64,000 nt of DNA from Arthrobacter sp. H16F315 (GCF_024124825.1 NZ_JAMXSS010000002.1:2108001-2172000); one strand, 5' to 3'. Shown: positions 1 to 8,742, numbered from the stretch's first letter. A program made the numbers and translations. The notes: generated by a model not told the origin, from the letters alone.

Positions 1-1
1 C

Positions 2-157
2 GGCTACATGGAGCTCCTGTCGAAGGCTGCTCGCGATGCCGGCTTTACCGTGGCGACCCGCCGGATACCCAAGGTCGGGCATTCCTGGGAGACCGGGTCC
101 AGGGGCCTGCCCGCCGGGCTGGACTTTCTGGGGGACCGTTGGGGGATCACCCGGTGA
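2..157 (+). CDS. Esterase, alpha/beta-hydrolase type (partial, C-terminal end)
   Basis: Only the last 51 codons lie in the window; the gene begins before base 1. The tail carries a GHSWE motif that would supply the catalytic histidine of an alpha/beta-hydrolase (esterase D/enterochelin esterase type), followed by a tryptophan-rich end. The stop TGA overlaps the GTG start of the next gene (GTGA at 154-157), so the two are translationally coupled. Esterases encoded beside aminoacyl-lipid synthases are known in Gram-positive bacteria and remove the aminoacyl group. That role here is an inference from the neighbour; family assignment from such a short tail is tentative. Confidence 0.6.
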   Translation, partial: GYMELLSKAARDAGFTVATRRIPKVGHSWETGSRGLPAGLDFLGDRWGITR

Positions 158-2706
158 GCCCGGCAGACCCGGCGCGGCGGGGGTCCGACGCCGCTTCCCT
201 GGCTGGTCTTGTCCTGGCGGGCCTGCGGCAATCGCTCGGCCATCTGCGCGCCATACCCTTCACCCTCGCCGTCCTCGCGGCCTTCCTCCTGGTCGGTGCG
301 GCCACCGGAAGCTTCCTCGCCGGGCCGCCGGAATCGTGGCTGAATCTGGCTTCCGTCAGCGCCCCGGGCCTGAAATCCGGGGCTTGGTGGTCGATGTTCA
401 CCTCGATGTTCTTCGCCACGAACCTGCTGGCATATGCCGCAGCCGCTCTGATGATCCTGCTCCTGCTGGGCCTCACCGAGCGGCAGCTTGGCAGTCGCCG
501 CACGGCAGTGTTTTACTTCGCCGCGCAGTTCGCTTCGGTGACGCTGTTTCTGCTGCTGACTCAGCTCGCCCGATATGCCGACGACGGCTGGCTCGGGCGA
601 ATGGTGAATGCGCGTCTTATGGGCCCGTATGCTGCCGTGCTGGCCGTCGCGCTGGCGTCAAGCGGCTTGCTGCCCACACTCTGGCAACGCCGGCTGCGCA
701 CGGCGGTGGTCGGTGCTTCACTGATGCTTGTGCTGTATGTCGGGCATGCGGAGACGGTTGTGGGGTTGGCCGGCGCCCTGTCCGGGCTGGCCGCCGGCTG
801 GTGGATCCAGGGCGACAAGGGCACGCTGCAACGCCACCGTTCCACCGGACGTGAGACCCGGAACCTGCTCGCGCTCACCGTGGCGATTTTCGCCGTCGGG
901 CCCATCCTGACGGCCACCGTCAGGGCTCCCACCGGGCCGCTGGCACTGCTGCGGGACGTCGTCCTGAACCCGTTGCCCACCCTGAACCAGCTGGAACAGT
1001 ATTGCGGCGGCACCATCGACGTTAGCTGCCTTGAGGCCGGGCGGGCCGGTTTCGCCGGGCCGCTGGGCCTGGCACTGGCGGTGGTGCCGGTGGTGCTGCT
1101 CTTGATCTGCGCCGACGGCATGCGGCACGGACGAAGGCTGGCCCTCCGGATCGCGATCACCGTCCAGCTTGCGGTGACGGCCTTGGCGGCCGTCTACCTT
1201 TCCCTGTTCGCCCGGATTCCGCCGTACGCCGGCCGGCCGCGAACCGGCGTGATGGGCTCAAGTATTGTCCACGTGCTGCCCCTCGTGGTGGTTCCCCTGA
1301 TGCTGGTACTCCTGCTCGTCGCCAACCGGCGCCAGTTCCGGGTCGAAACCAGTCCTCGGGCACGTACCACCCTCGCCGCCGTGGTGGGCGGAACGCTACT
1401 GCTGCTGGCCTCCGGCTACACCGCAGCCTGGCTGTCCGACGGCGGCATGGACCGTGACGGCGGGCTCCTCGGCCTGGCCGCCGAGCTGTCCCGCCAGTAT
1501 CTGCCGATTCCCATCCCCGGAATATACAGCCGCCTCTTCCAAGGCCGTGATCCCGTTGAGGCGTTCCTTTTCGCCACGTCAGGCATCATCTTCTGGGCCG
1601 TTGCTCTCACCGCTGTGTGGCTGGTCCTGCAACGCCGGCAGCACCGCACCGACGCCGGAGCAGATGACCGCGGCGTGGCCCGCAGCCTCATCCGCCAAGG
1701 CGGAGACTCTTTGTCCTGGATGGCGTTGTGGGAGCCCAACAAGTATTGGTTCGCCCCGGAGCGCCGCGGGGGAGTGGCCTACCAGCAGCACGGCAATGTC
1801 GCACTGACACTGGCAGGTCCCTTCGGCCCCGCGGTTTTCCGCGAGGAGACGGCAGCGGGTTTTATCCGTTACTGCGCCGAACACGCCCTCATTCCCTGCT
1901 TCTACTCGTGCACTGACGAGATCTGGCCACTGCTGGCGGGCCGTGGCTTCCGGCGGGTGGCGGTGGCGCAGGAAACCCGGCTGGCCGTCCGCTCGCTGGA
2001 GTTTAAGGGCAAGGACTGGCAGAACGTCCGCACCGCCCTTAACCGTGCCGCGAAGACCGGGGTGCACGCGGTTTGGGGCCGTTACACGGACTTTGCGCCG
2101 GCAGTACGGGCCCAGCTCAGCGAAGTCTCGGAGGAATGGGCCGCCCAGAAGTTCATCCCCGAGATGGGATTTACCCTCGGCGGCATCGACGAGCTTGAAG
2201 ACGAGGAAGTGCTGTGCTGCCTGGCAATGGACGCCGGGGGCCAGGTGCAGGGCGTCACCAGCTGGCTTCCGGTCCATAGCGACGGGCGCCTGGTCAGCTG
2301 GACCCTGGACTTTATGCGCCGCCGTCGTGATTCCATCCCCGGTGTGATGGAATTTCTGATCGCCTCCGCGGTCCGGGAATTCCGCGACTCGGTGGAGGTG
2401 ATCTCCCTGTCCGGATCGCCGTTGGCGAAGGACACGGCTGCTATGGCGGACGTTGCCGGAGATGATTCCGGCTCCGAGTCGCTGGCACGGATTCTGGACG
2501 TTGTGGGGAAGGCACTGGAACCCGTGTACGGCTTCAGGTCGCTGGCAACCTTTAAGTCCCGTTTTCAGCCGGAGTACCGGACGCTGTACCTGTATTACCA
2601 GGACCCCCTGCAACTGCCAGCCATGGGCAGGGCGCTTAGCCGGGCGTATCTGCCAGGCTTGTCGATGCGGCAAAGTGCGCGGCTTCTGCGGAGCCTGGTG
2701 CGCTGA
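154..2706 (+). CDS. Membrane protein: rhomboid-like N-terminus fused to DUF2156 aminoacyl-lipid synthase domain
   Basis: 850 aa. I chose GTG 154 because it overlaps the upstream stop; an in-frame TTG at 139 is less likely. Residues about 30-215 hold several membrane segments with a rhomboid look: a GLTERQLG segment, then GHAETVVGLAGALSGL, where the histidine matches rhomboid TM6. The expected GxSG serine is replaced by GPYA, so proteolysis is unlikely. More membrane segments run to about residue 480. Residues about 510-840 form a soluble DUF2156 domain (double GNAT fold, as in MprF), which uses aminoacyl-tRNA to modify phosphatidylglycerol or diacylglycerol. It pairs with the esterase upstream. 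The lipid and amino acid used cannot be read from sequence. Confidence 0.8.
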   Translation: MSPADPARRGSDAASLAGLVLAGLRQSLGHLRAIPFTLAVLAAFLLVGAATGSFLAGPPESWLNLASVSAPGLKSGAWWSMFTSMFFATNLLAYAAAALMILLLLGLTERQLGSRRTAVFYFAAQFASVTLFLLLTQLARYADDGWLGRMVNARLMGPYAAVLAVALASSGLLPTLWQRRLRTAVVGASLMLVLYVGHAETVVGLAGALSGLAAGWWIQGDKGTLQRHRSTGRETRNLLALTVAIFAVGPILTATVRAPTGPLALLRDVVLNPLPTLNQLEQYCGGTIDVSCLEAGRAGFAGPLGLALAVVPVVLLLICADGMRHGRRLALRIAITVQLAVTALAAVYLSLFARIPPYAGRPRTGVMGSSIVHVLPLVVVPLMLVLLLVANRRQFRVETSPRARTTLAAVVGGTLLLLASGYTAAWLSDGGMDRDGGLLGLAAELSRQYLPIPIPGIYSRLFQGRDPVEAFLFATSGIIFWAVALTAVWLVLQRRQHRTDAGADDRGVARSLIRQGGDSLSWMALWEPNKYWFAPERRGGVAYQQHGNVALTLAGPFGPAVFREETAAGFIRYCAEHALIPCFYSCTDEIWPLLAGRGFRRVAVAQETRLAVRSLEFKGKDWQNVRTALNRAAKTGVHAVWGRYTDFAPAVRAQLSEVSEEWAAQKFIPEMGFTLGGIDELEDEEVLCCLAMDAGGQVQGVTSWLPVHSDGRLVSWTLDFMRRRRDSIPGVMEFLIASAVREFRDSVEVISLSGSPLAKDTAAMADVAGDDSGSESLARILDVVGKALEPVYGFRSLATFKSRFQPEYRTLYLYYQDPLQLPAMGRALSRAYLPGLSMRQSARLLRSLVR

Positions 2707-2760
2707 ATCCGCGGACCGTCCAAGTGGGGTTTGCTGCCTGCCGGCCGGGGGCGCAAAAAA

Positions 2761-2790
2761 ATGATCCCCGGCTCGGAAGCCGGGGATCAT
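2761..2790 (-). terminator. Rho-independent terminator of the cold-shock gene
   Basis: A perfect 13-bp inverted repeat (2761-2773 with 2778-2790) encloses the loop CGGA. On the minus strand it is followed by seven T (A run 2755-2761), as expected for a terminator of the leftward cold-shock transcript. On the plus strand there is no T tract, so it may only partly stop the 2706-ending transcript. Confidence 0.85.
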
Positions 2791-2829
2791 TCTGCGCGGA
2801 ACCGCCGGAGGCAGTACCCGCTGTGGGTA

Positions 2830-3033
2830 CTAGACCAGCGTCACGCCGGTTGCCTGCGGGCCCTTGGCGCCCTGGCCGATTTCGAACTGAACGCGGGCGT
2901 TCTCGTCGAGGGTCTTGAAGCCGCCGGTCTGGATCTCCGAGTAGTGAACAAAAACATCGCCGTCGGCGTCGTCCGGGGTGATAAAGCCGAAGCCCTTTTC
3001 AGCGTTGAACCACTTGACAGTTCCCTGTGCCAT
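2830..3033 (-). CDS. cspA: Cold-shock protein, CspA family
   Basis: 67 aa, the normal CspA length, single OB-fold. The RNA-binding motifs are visible: [12 protein letters not shown] (RNP1) and DVFVHYS (RNP2). The family binds single-stranded RNA/DNA and melts RNA structure in the cytoplasm. I chose the ATG at 3031-3033 because GAGGAG lies 6 bases before it and the family starts M-A-x-G-T-V-K-W; an upstream in-frame start would add 13 unrelated residues. A strong terminator follows and a long leader with a hairpin precedes it, so the gene is probably monocistronic. Confidence 0.97.
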   Translation of the reverse strand: MAQGTVKWFNAEKGFGFITPDDADGDVFVHYSEIQTGGFKTLDENARVQFEIGQGAKGPQATGVTLV

Positions 3034-3157
3034 GTAAATCTCCTCGTTCTGAATCTTGTTTAAACCCGGCACACTTCGTGCCGCGCTTGGTCACTCCGCG
3101 AGAAGCATTTGAGGCTGTGGGACCGGAATACCCGGGCTTCGGCGGCAGGCGCTTCAC

Positions 3158-3179
3158 GCTCGCAACATGTCTTGCGAGC
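3158..3179 (-). promoter_or_regulatory. Hairpin in the presumed cspA 5' leader
   Basis: Perfect 8-bp inverted repeat (GCTCGCAA / TTGCGAGC, 6-base loop), 125 bp upstream of the cspA ATG. There is no T tract downstream on the minus strand, so a leader structure is likelier than a terminator. Long structured leaders are usual for cold-shock genes; function here is inferred. Confidence 0.45.
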
Positions 3180-3202
3180 ATAAAAATACCTACACAAAGA
3201 CT

Positions 3203-3232
3203 CGTATAAGAATTTCATGTGAGCTGCGTCAG
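3203..3232 (-). promoter_or_regulatory. Possible cspA promoter
   Basis: On the minus strand CTGACG (3227-3232) and TATACG (3203-3208) are 18 bp apart, each 4/6 to consensus. This would give a leader of about 160 bases that contains the 3158-3179 hairpin. Weak sequence evidence only. Confidence 0.3.
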
Positions 3233-3311
3233 GTCAACGGGCCCGGCCCACAATTGGCATAAATTTTGTACAAAGAATCGATGAACGCAGCCAGCGCCGA
3301 ATTCCCGCCGC

Positions 3312-4007
3312 TTAGAAAAGCCGGGATTCGACGTCGTCGACGCCGCGCATGGCATCGTAGTCGAGGGTGACACAGTCGATGCCGCGGTCGGCCGCCAGCA
3401 CCTTGGCCTGCGGCTTGATCTGCTGGGCCGCAAAGATCCCGCGGACCGGAGCCAGCAGCGGGTCGCGGTTGAGCAGTTCGAGGTAGCGGGTCAGCTGCTC
3501 GACGCCGTCGATGTCGCCGCGGCGCTTGAGCTCGATGGCCACTGTGGCGCCCCCGGCGTCCCGGGCCAGGATGTCCACCGGGCCGATCGCCGTATAGTAC
3601 TCGCGGCGGATGAGGGTAAATCCGGTGCCCAGGAGTTCAATCTGGTCAGCCAGAAGCCGCTGCAGGTCAGCCTCGACACCGTCCTTGATCAAGCCGGGAT
3701 CCTGTCCGAGCTCGTGGGAGGTGTTGTGCAGCTGCTCATGGATGTTGATGATCAGCCGGTCATCCGTTTTGGCTGACTGGACGGTCCATTGTTCGATCAC
3801 ACCAATTTCGACGTCGACTTCGTCCGGGGTGGAGACCCGCAGCGACGCCGGCGGACTCATCCAGTTCAAAGGCTTGTAGGACCCGCCATCGGAATGGACC
3901 AGGACGGAACCGTCGGCCTTGACCAGCAGGAGCCGGGTCGCCAGCGGGAGATGGGCTTTGAGCCGGCCGACATAATCTACGGAGCAACGGGCTATGACTA
4001 AACGCAC
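3312..4007 (-). CDS. nucS: Mismatch-specific endonuclease NucS
   Basis: 231 aa, the usual actinobacterial NucS (EndoMS) length. NucS cuts both strands at base mismatches and is the core of the non-MutSL mismatch repair of actinobacteria, which lack MutS/MutL. The N-terminal half holds the DNA-binding domain. The C-terminal half is a RecB-like nuclease: Asp in GPVDILARD and the Glu/Lys pair in AIELKRRG are the metal-binding residues. The extreme C-terminus ESRLF fits the beta-clamp-binding motif. I chose GTG 4005-4007 because the family begins with [11 protein letters not shown] and a -10 element TAGTGT lies 7 bases upstream; an in-frame start at 4226 would add 73 residues outside the family. 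Confidence 0.95.
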   Translation of the reverse strand: MRLVIARCSVDYVGRLKAHLPLATRLLLVKADGSVLVHSDGGSYKPLNWMSPPASLRVSTPDEVDVEIGVIEQWTVQSAKTDDRLIINIHEQLHNTSHELGQDPGLIKDGVEADLQRLLADQIELLGTGFTLIRREYYTAIGPVDILARDAGGATVAIELKRRGDIDGVEQLTRYLELLNRDPLLAPVRGIFAAQQIKPQAKVLAADRGIDCVTLDYDAMRGVDDVESRLF

Positions 4008-4014
4008 CCGGTCA

Positions 4015-4020
4015 ACACTA
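4015..4020 (-). promoter_or_regulatory. -10 element of leaderless nucS
   Basis: TAGTGT on the minus strand, 7 bases before the nucS GTG. This spacing places the transcript start at the start codon. It is back to back with the -10 of the divergent gene. Confidence 0.55.
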
Positions 4021-4054
4021 CCGCCTGCGGCGACAGGGGGCACCCGGACTGGGG

Positions 4055-4060
4055 CAGAAT
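4055..4060 (+). promoter_or_regulatory. -10 element of the 4067 gene
   Basis: CAGAAT followed by GGAACC and then ATG at 4067. No Shine-Dalgarno sequence; fits the leaderless pattern, although the first base is C rather than T. Confidence 0.4.
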
Positions 4061-4066
4061 GGAACC

Positions 4067-4435
4067 ATGCCCCGTTCCAACCGTCCCCGCCGGCCCGTCT
4101 CCGGGCGATCCGGATCAGGCAAGGCAGGGACCGGCAAAGCAACCAAGCCCGGTGCGAAGGGCGGTCCCGTGCCGGAACTGGACCTGGAGCGTGCGCGCAC
4201 CGGCGTCGCGCGCCGGGAGAGTGCACCCGACGGAGAGTGGTCGGTCCGGTCCATCACCGCCGGCCGCGCCGAGAAGACCTACATTTGTCCGGGCTGCTCC
4301 ACGGCGGTGCTGCCCGGTGTGGCACACCTCGTGGTGTGGTCCGAGGACCACCTCTTCGGGGCGGCCGCGGGACTCGCAGAGCGGCGGCACTGGCACACCA
4401 ACTGCTGGACCTCACGCAGCTACCGCTACCGCTGA
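4067..4435 (+). CDS. Conserved actinobacterial protein with a zinc-ribbon-like motif
   Basis: 122 aa, divergent from nucS. The first 40 residues are basic and disordered (R, K, G, P rich). The C-terminal half has CPGC at about residue 75 and HWHTNC near the end, a CxxC...HxxC pattern that could bind one zinc. I recognise it as a conserved companion of nucS in actinobacteria but know of no function. Its placement opposite nucS makes a link with nucleic acids plausible, not shown. The start is chosen by the -10-like element 6 bases upstream. Confidence 0.75.
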   Translation: MPRSNRPRRPVSGRSGSGKAGTGKATKPGAKGGPVPELDLERARTGVARRESAPDGEWSVRSITAGRAEKTYICPGCSTAVLPGVAHLVVWSEDHLFGAAAGLAERRHWHTNCWTSRSYRYR

Positions 4436-4457
4436 CGCGGCCACCGGTTGGTGTCGC

Positions 4458-4463
4458 TAAGCT
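4458..4463 (+). promoter_or_regulatory. -10 element of leaderless alpha/beta-hydrolase gene
   Basis: TAAGCT, then 6 bases, then ATG 4470; no ribosome-binding site between. Confidence 0.55.
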
Positions 4464-4469
4464 GGACGC

Positions 4470-5267
4470 ATGAGTTTTGACCCGGCGTCGTACGTCTTCA
4501 GCCAGCCTTCCGAACCGACAGCGATCCGTGCCTCCACAGTGCTTCCCGCCCACCGGGAGAACGTGGAGCTGATCACCGGCGACGGACACCGGCTCGTCGG
4601 CGAACTCGCGCTCCCGGAGTCCGGTGAGGTGAAGGCCACCCTGATCACCCTGCATCCGTTGCCGACGCACGGCGGGTTTATGGACTCGCACATCTACCGG
4701 AAAGCCTCCTACCGCCTTCCCGCCCTGGCCGGAATTGCAGTGCTCCGGTTCAACACCCGCGGCACCGGCTCGCCGAGGGGAACCAGCGAGGGCCAATTCG
4801 AGGAGGGCATCGGCGAACGCCTGGACGTCGAAGCCGCGGTGAAGTTCGCCGTGGACCGTGGCCTGCCGAACCGCTGGCTCGTGGGCTGGTCCTTCGGCAC
4901 GGAGCTCGCGCTGATGTACGGGGCATCCGAACCGGTGGCCTCCGGGGTGGCCGGCGCCATCCTGCTCTCGCCGCCCCTGCACCGGGCCACGGAGGTTCAC
5001 CTGAAGGAATGGGCGGCAGCCGGCAAACCGCTTAAGGTGCTGGTCCCCGCGCTTGACGATTATCTCCAGCCGGTCGAGGCCGCGGAGCGTTTCGCAGTGG
5101 TGCCGCAGGCCCGCGTTATCGGCGTGGACGGTGCCAAGCACCTGTGGGTGGGGGAGAAATACGCCGGCCGGGTGCTTAACGAAATTGTCGACGAGGTGTT
5201 GCCGGGGGCAACTGCCACCCGGCTGCCGGAGGAATGGGACGGCCCGTTGGCCACGGCGCACGCCTAA
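4470..5267 (+). CDS. Alpha/beta-hydrolase
   Basis: 265 aa cytoplasmic hydrolase of the alpha/beta fold. The nucleophile elbow is GWSFG (Ser about residue 142), an acidic residue in PALDDYL fits the acid position, and the histidine in GAKHLW fits the third member of the triad. The THGGFMDSH stretch after LHPLPTH forms the oxyanion region typical of the dienelactone-hydrolase/YsgA-like group. No signal peptide. The substrate cannot be predicted. It is transcribed alone from a leaderless promoter and is convergent with the permease gene that follows. Confidence 0.8.
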   Translation: MSFDPASYVFSQPSEPTAIRASTVLPAHRENVELITGDGHRLVGELALPESGEVKATLITLHPLPTHGGFMDSHIYRKASYRLPALAGIAVLRFNTRGTGSPRGTSEGQFEEGIGERLDVEAAVKFAVDRGLPNRWLVGWSFGTELALMYGASEPVASGVAGAILLSPPLHRATEVHLKEWAAAGKPLKVLVPALDDYLQPVEAAERFAVVPQARVIGVDGAKHLWVGEKYAGRVLNEIVDEVLPGATATRLPEEWDGPLATAHA

Positions 5268-5315
5268 GTGCACACCGGAGCCCGCCGGGCAGGTTGAGGG
5301 TCGCGCACCTGAGGG

Positions 5316-6402
5316 TTAGTGCTTGTCCTGACGGACGATAAAGATTTCCTTGACCAGGAGCATGATGGCCGCGGCGGTGGGGATCGCTATCAGTGCACCG
5401 AGCACACCGAGGAGGCTGCCGCCGGCGATCACCGAGATGACTGCCACGGCACCGGGCACTGCCACGGCCTTCTGCATAATGCGAGGGGAGATAAAGTAGG
5501 CCTCGAACTGCAGGTAGGCGAAGTAGCAGATGGCGTAGACCACCGCAGTCTGCCAGCCCGCGGTGAGCGCAATCAGCGTGACGATCAGCCCGGCAATCAG
5601 GCCTCCGACCAGGGGAATGAACGCCAGCAGCGCCACCACAAAGGCCAGCAGCACGGCGAACGGGACGCCAACGATGGACATCACGATGAATGAGTAGGCG
5701 GCGTTCAGGAGGGCGACGACCGCCTGCCCGATCACATAGTTGCCCACCGATGCGGTGATTTCCTCGGACAGGGCCTCCACCCTGGCCCGGCGGGACCGCG
5801 GAGCCAGGCGATAGCCCCATTTTTTCATCGCCGGCAGGGCAGCGAGGAAGTAAAGGCTGAGTACCAGGACGATCAGCGTCCCGAAGAGGCCGTTTGCCAC
5901 AGTGGTGCCGAATCCGACGACGCCGCCAAAGATTCCACCCATCGCCTCCGGGTTGTTGACGAACTTCTCCAGCTCCTGGGTGATGCGTTCCCGCACCCCG
6001 TACTGGTTGTCGATGCTGCGGAAGAAGTCGGAGTTAATGAAGTCCGTGACCCAGCGCGGTGCTTCCTCGACGATTTGGGTGACCTGCTGGACGATGGTCG
6101 GGATGAGCGTGGCAAAAAAAGCCCGCAATGGCAAGGGCCAGGCTGGCCACGGCGATCACGATCCCGGCGGCGCGGGGGACCCTTTTCGTCTCAAGCCAGC
6201 GCACCACCGGATCCAGTCCCAAGGCGATAAAAAGCGCCGCCACGATCCACAGGAGCAGCTGTGTTGTGTTGGAACCGATCCAGTACACAAGCAGTGCCAT
6301 GCCGACGCCGACAGTGCCCAGAAAGCCGACGTACAGCGGGTGCTGGGAGGACATTCGCGGCCCGGGATCACCGAAGCGTGTGCTCGCCTCTGTCTCGGCC
6401 AT
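5316..6402 (-). CDS. AI-2E family transporter (frameshifted in this sequence)
   Basis: Integral membrane protein of the AI-2 exporter-like/PerM family, about 361 aa and eight membrane segments when repaired. The N-terminal part (MSSQHPLYVGF... to LALAIAGFF) and the C-terminal part (ATLIPTIVQQV... to FIVRQDKH) lie in different frames that meet at a run of seven T on the coding strand (6114-6120). One T too many explains the break. The conserved late segment LIPLVGGLIAGLIV is intact. I chose ATG 6400-6402 (AGGA 7 bases upstream); an ATG at 6424-6426 and a GTG at 6493-6495 are also in frame. Some family members export autoinducer-2, others act as Na+/H+ antiporters; the substrate here is unknown. 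Confidence 0.85.
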
Positions 6403-6807
6403 GATCTGGTCCTGCTCCGGGGGCATCTCGAAACGGAGCCGCGGCTGTGCTCCCGGAATGGGCTGGCGCAGGCGGTGGGCCAAGGAATTCAGCACCCCAG
6501 CGAGGGCGCTGCGGCGGGGGAAACCAGTTCCTGCGCGGGCCCCGCCGTGCTGCCGGATTCCTGTTTTTCTTCCGGTCCTGAGGGGGACGAGTCCGTGTGT
6601 CCAGTCACTGCGTTGAAGCCCTTTATTGTCTGTATTTCCCCGGCGGAGAGGCGGTGCCGGCCCCGTGTGATGATCACCGCAAACACTATCAGCAGGCTTG
6701 TTAAGCGTGCGCTGGCGGCCGCCGCCGGCGCCTCCCGGGGGTTGACAAACAGCCCGATCTGACTCCGTGGTAACAAAACGGTTACTATTGAGGCAAAGCG
6801 TCCGCTG
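6403..6807. other. Divergent intergenic region
   Basis: About 400 bp between the AI-2E gene and the rightward envelope gene. On the minus strand an open frame ending at TGA 6489-6491 overlaps the alternative GTG of the AI-2E gene and contains a hydrophobic stretch, but it has no clear start and is not called. A TTGACA at 6742-6747 has no matching -10. The regulatory repeat at 6770-6785 is listed separately. Confidence 0.5.
6770..6788 (+). promoter_or_regulatory. MtrA-like direct repeat overlapping a -10 element
   Basis: GTAAC (6770-6774) and GTTAC (6781-6785) start 11 bp apart, the spacing reported for binding sites of the actinobacterial envelope regulator MtrA. The second half overlaps TACTAT (6783-6788), a possible -10 for the gene at 6808 with CTGACT 18 bp upstream. 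The pair also reads as an inverted repeat, so another regulator is possible. Confidence 0.4.
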
Positions 6808-8667
6808 ATGATGGGTAATATTTTGCGTTTCAAGACTGCAGTTGCACTAGTGCTGCTGGGCCTCCTGACACTACTGGCCGGCATCGGGCAGAAGACCTTC
6901 TGGGCTCCGGCCGAGACCGTGACCGCCGCAGCACCCGCCGGTGCCACCGCCGCGCCGCTGACCGTCTTTGACGAAAAGCTCCGCACCCTGCACGCGGGCA
7001 CGGTGACGATCAATGTCAAGGGCGAAGGCAGCTTCATCCTCGCGGCCGGCCGGCCCGACGATGTCGCGGCCTGGGTGGGCAACACTGCCCACAACACCGT
7101 CTCCGGCGTTTCGGAGGACGGAAAGGCCCTGCAGTTGACGCATGCCGACGGAGAGTCCACCGCGCCTTCGCCGGCCGGCTCGGACCTGTGGGCCAGCAGC
7201 GAAAACGCCAGCGGCGAGCTGAAGTACAACTGGACCGCGCCGGCGGACGGTGACTGGTCCTTGCTGCTGGCGGCCGATGGCACCAAACCGGCCCCCAGCT
7301 CGATCACCATCACTTTCCCGAATGACACGTCCACCCCTTGGGCCGTTCCCTTTATGGTTCTCGGGGGACTGCTCATTCTGGCCGGCGCCGCGCTGCTGGT
7401 ACTCAGGCCCAGGACCGGCGGGCGCACCGGCAGCGACGGTTCCGCCGACGGTTCCGGCGACAGCACGGGCCCCCGCGGCGCCAGGGCCAAAGCCGCGGCA
7501 CGCAAAGCCAATGCACGCAAAGACGCAGCGGAATCCGCCGGTGCCACCGGGGGCGTCCCCGTGATCGGTCCGTCCGCGGGTGATCCGGAGCGCACCGATC
7601 CGAAGGGCGGCGCCGAGCAGTTCACCGCCCGGCCGGTCCCGGTGGCGCAGCGGCTCAGGCGCAGCGCAGCCGCCGTCGCGCTGCTGACCGCCACCGCCGT
7701 CGCAGGCAGCGGCATGGCCGCCCAGGCGAGCCAGATGCCGTCCCCGTCGCCGAGCAGTTCGGCCGCCGGCGGGCAGGCTTCGGGTCTGCCGGTCCTGCTC
7801 GATGTGCAGTTCCGCCGCATCCTTGAACAGGTCTCCAGCGCCGTCGACGCAGGAGACGCAGCCCGGGACGCCAGCCAGCTGGCGGCGCGGGTGGCCGGAC
7901 CCGAGCTCGAGGTGCGCACCCAGAACTACAAGATCCGGTCCCAGGTTGGTTCGTACGAGGCCCGGATGCCGGTCCGTGCGACCAAGCTCCTGACCACTGT
8001 TGTCACCGAGCAGCGCGCCTGGCCGCGCTCTGTGATGGCGGTCACCCAGGGCGAGGGCAACGTTGTGCCGCAGCTGCTCACCCTGACCCAGGCCTCCCCG
8101 CGGGAGAACTACAAGCTGGTCCTCAGCACGCCGCTGCAGCCGGGAACGACCTTCCCGGGAATTGCCCGCGGGGGCACCGAGACGCTTGCGCCCACGGATA
8201 AATCGGGTCTGCTGTACAGCGGCGAGGAAGCCCTGGCAGGGCTGGGCGACCGGCTGAACTCCGCCGATTCTTCGTTCAAGGACAAGCTCACCGAGGGTGC
8301 CTCCTCGCCGTACATTGCTGACACGCTGGCATATCAGGGCGACGTCGTGAACTCCGGCGTCAACGGCACTTTCGCTTTCACCCACAAAGTGGTGCCCGAG
8401 AGCGTTGTGGTGTTCCGGACTGCCGACGGCGGTGCCTTGGCGCTGGGCCGGCTGAACTTCGCTTTTGATGGCACACCCAAGGCCGCCGGGGACAAACTGA
8501 CAATCGGAGATGACGCAGCGGCGCTGGCGGGCGGCAAGGAGACCAGCACCGGAATGGTGTTGAACTTTGCCGAGTCTGTGGCTGTTTTCATTCCGCCGGC
8601 AGGATCCCAGGACCCGATGAAACTCGTGGCCGCCACCCGTGGACTTGTGGGAGCCTCCTTCAAGTAG
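6808..8667 (+). CDS. Actinobacterial membrane/secreted protein of unknown function
   Basis: 619 aa. An N-terminal membrane segment (residues about 9-28) is followed by an extracytoplasmic domain, a second membrane segment at about 172-195 (WAVPFMVLGGLLILAGAALL), a disordered cytosolic linker rich in A, K and G (about 200-285), a third hydrophobic stretch (about 290-310) and a large extracytoplasmic C-terminal domain containing MPVRATKLLTTVV and a tryptophan motif. It matches actinobacterial envelope proteins without assigned function (DUF8094-like by memory). Two adjacent ATG codons (6808, 6811) are possible starts. Expression may depend on the repeat at 6770. Confidence 0.7.
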   Translation: MMGNILRFKTAVALVLLGLLTLLAGIGQKTFWAPAETVTAAAPAGATAAPLTVFDEKLRTLHAGTVTINVKGEGSFILAAGRPDDVAAWVGNTAHNTVSGVSEDGKALQLTHADGESTAPSPAGSDLWASSENASGELKYNWTAPADGDWSLLLAADGTKPAPSSITITFPNDTSTPWAVPFMVLGGLLILAGAALLVLRPRTGGRTGSDGSADGSGDSTGPRGARAKAAARKANARKDAAESAGATGGVPVIGPSAGDPERTDPKGGAEQFTARPVPVAQRLRRSAAAVALLTATAVAGSGMAAQASQMPSPSPSSSAAGGQASGLPVLLDVQFRRILEQVSSAVDAGDAARDASQLAARVAGPELEVRTQNYKIRSQVGSYEARMPVRATKLLTTVVTEQRAWPRSVMAVTQGEGNVVPQLLTLTQASPRENYKLVLSTPLQPGTTFPGIARGGTETLAPTDKSGLLYSGEEALAGLGDRLNSADSSFKDKLTEGASSPYIADTLAYQGDVVNSGVNGTFAFTHKVVPESVVVFRTADGGALALGRLNFAFDGTPKAAGDKLTIGDDAAALAGGKETSTGMVLNFAESVAVFIPPAGSQDPMKLVAATRGLVGASFK

Positions 8668-8700
8668 TCCGTGCCTGGCCGGGGCCGGGTCCTTTCGCCC

Positions 8701-8728
8701 GGACGGTGCGACCCGCGTCGCACCGTCC
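8701..8728 (+). terminator. GC-rich hairpin, possible terminator
   Basis: Perfect 11-bp inverted repeat (8701-8711 with 8718-8728, loop CCCGCG) just after the 8667 stop and before the next promoter. It lacks a T tract, as many actinobacterial terminators do. Confidence 0.45.
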
Positions 8729-8742
8729 GGGGCCAATGTGGC

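Noticed and set aside
6114..6120. Programmed frameshift at the T7 run of the AI-2E gene
   Set aside because: Slippery runs can allow this, but the many other one-base indels in the window make a sequence error the simpler reading.
6490..6740. Small minus-strand membrane protein upstream of the AI-2E gene
   Set aside because: A hydrophobic stretch and a stop overlapping the alternative GTG 6495 are suggestive, but there is no clear start codon and codon use is weak.
6871..8736. Long minus-strand open frame (about 620 codons)
   Set aside because: Antisense to the 619-aa membrane protein; low-complexity residues and no start signal.
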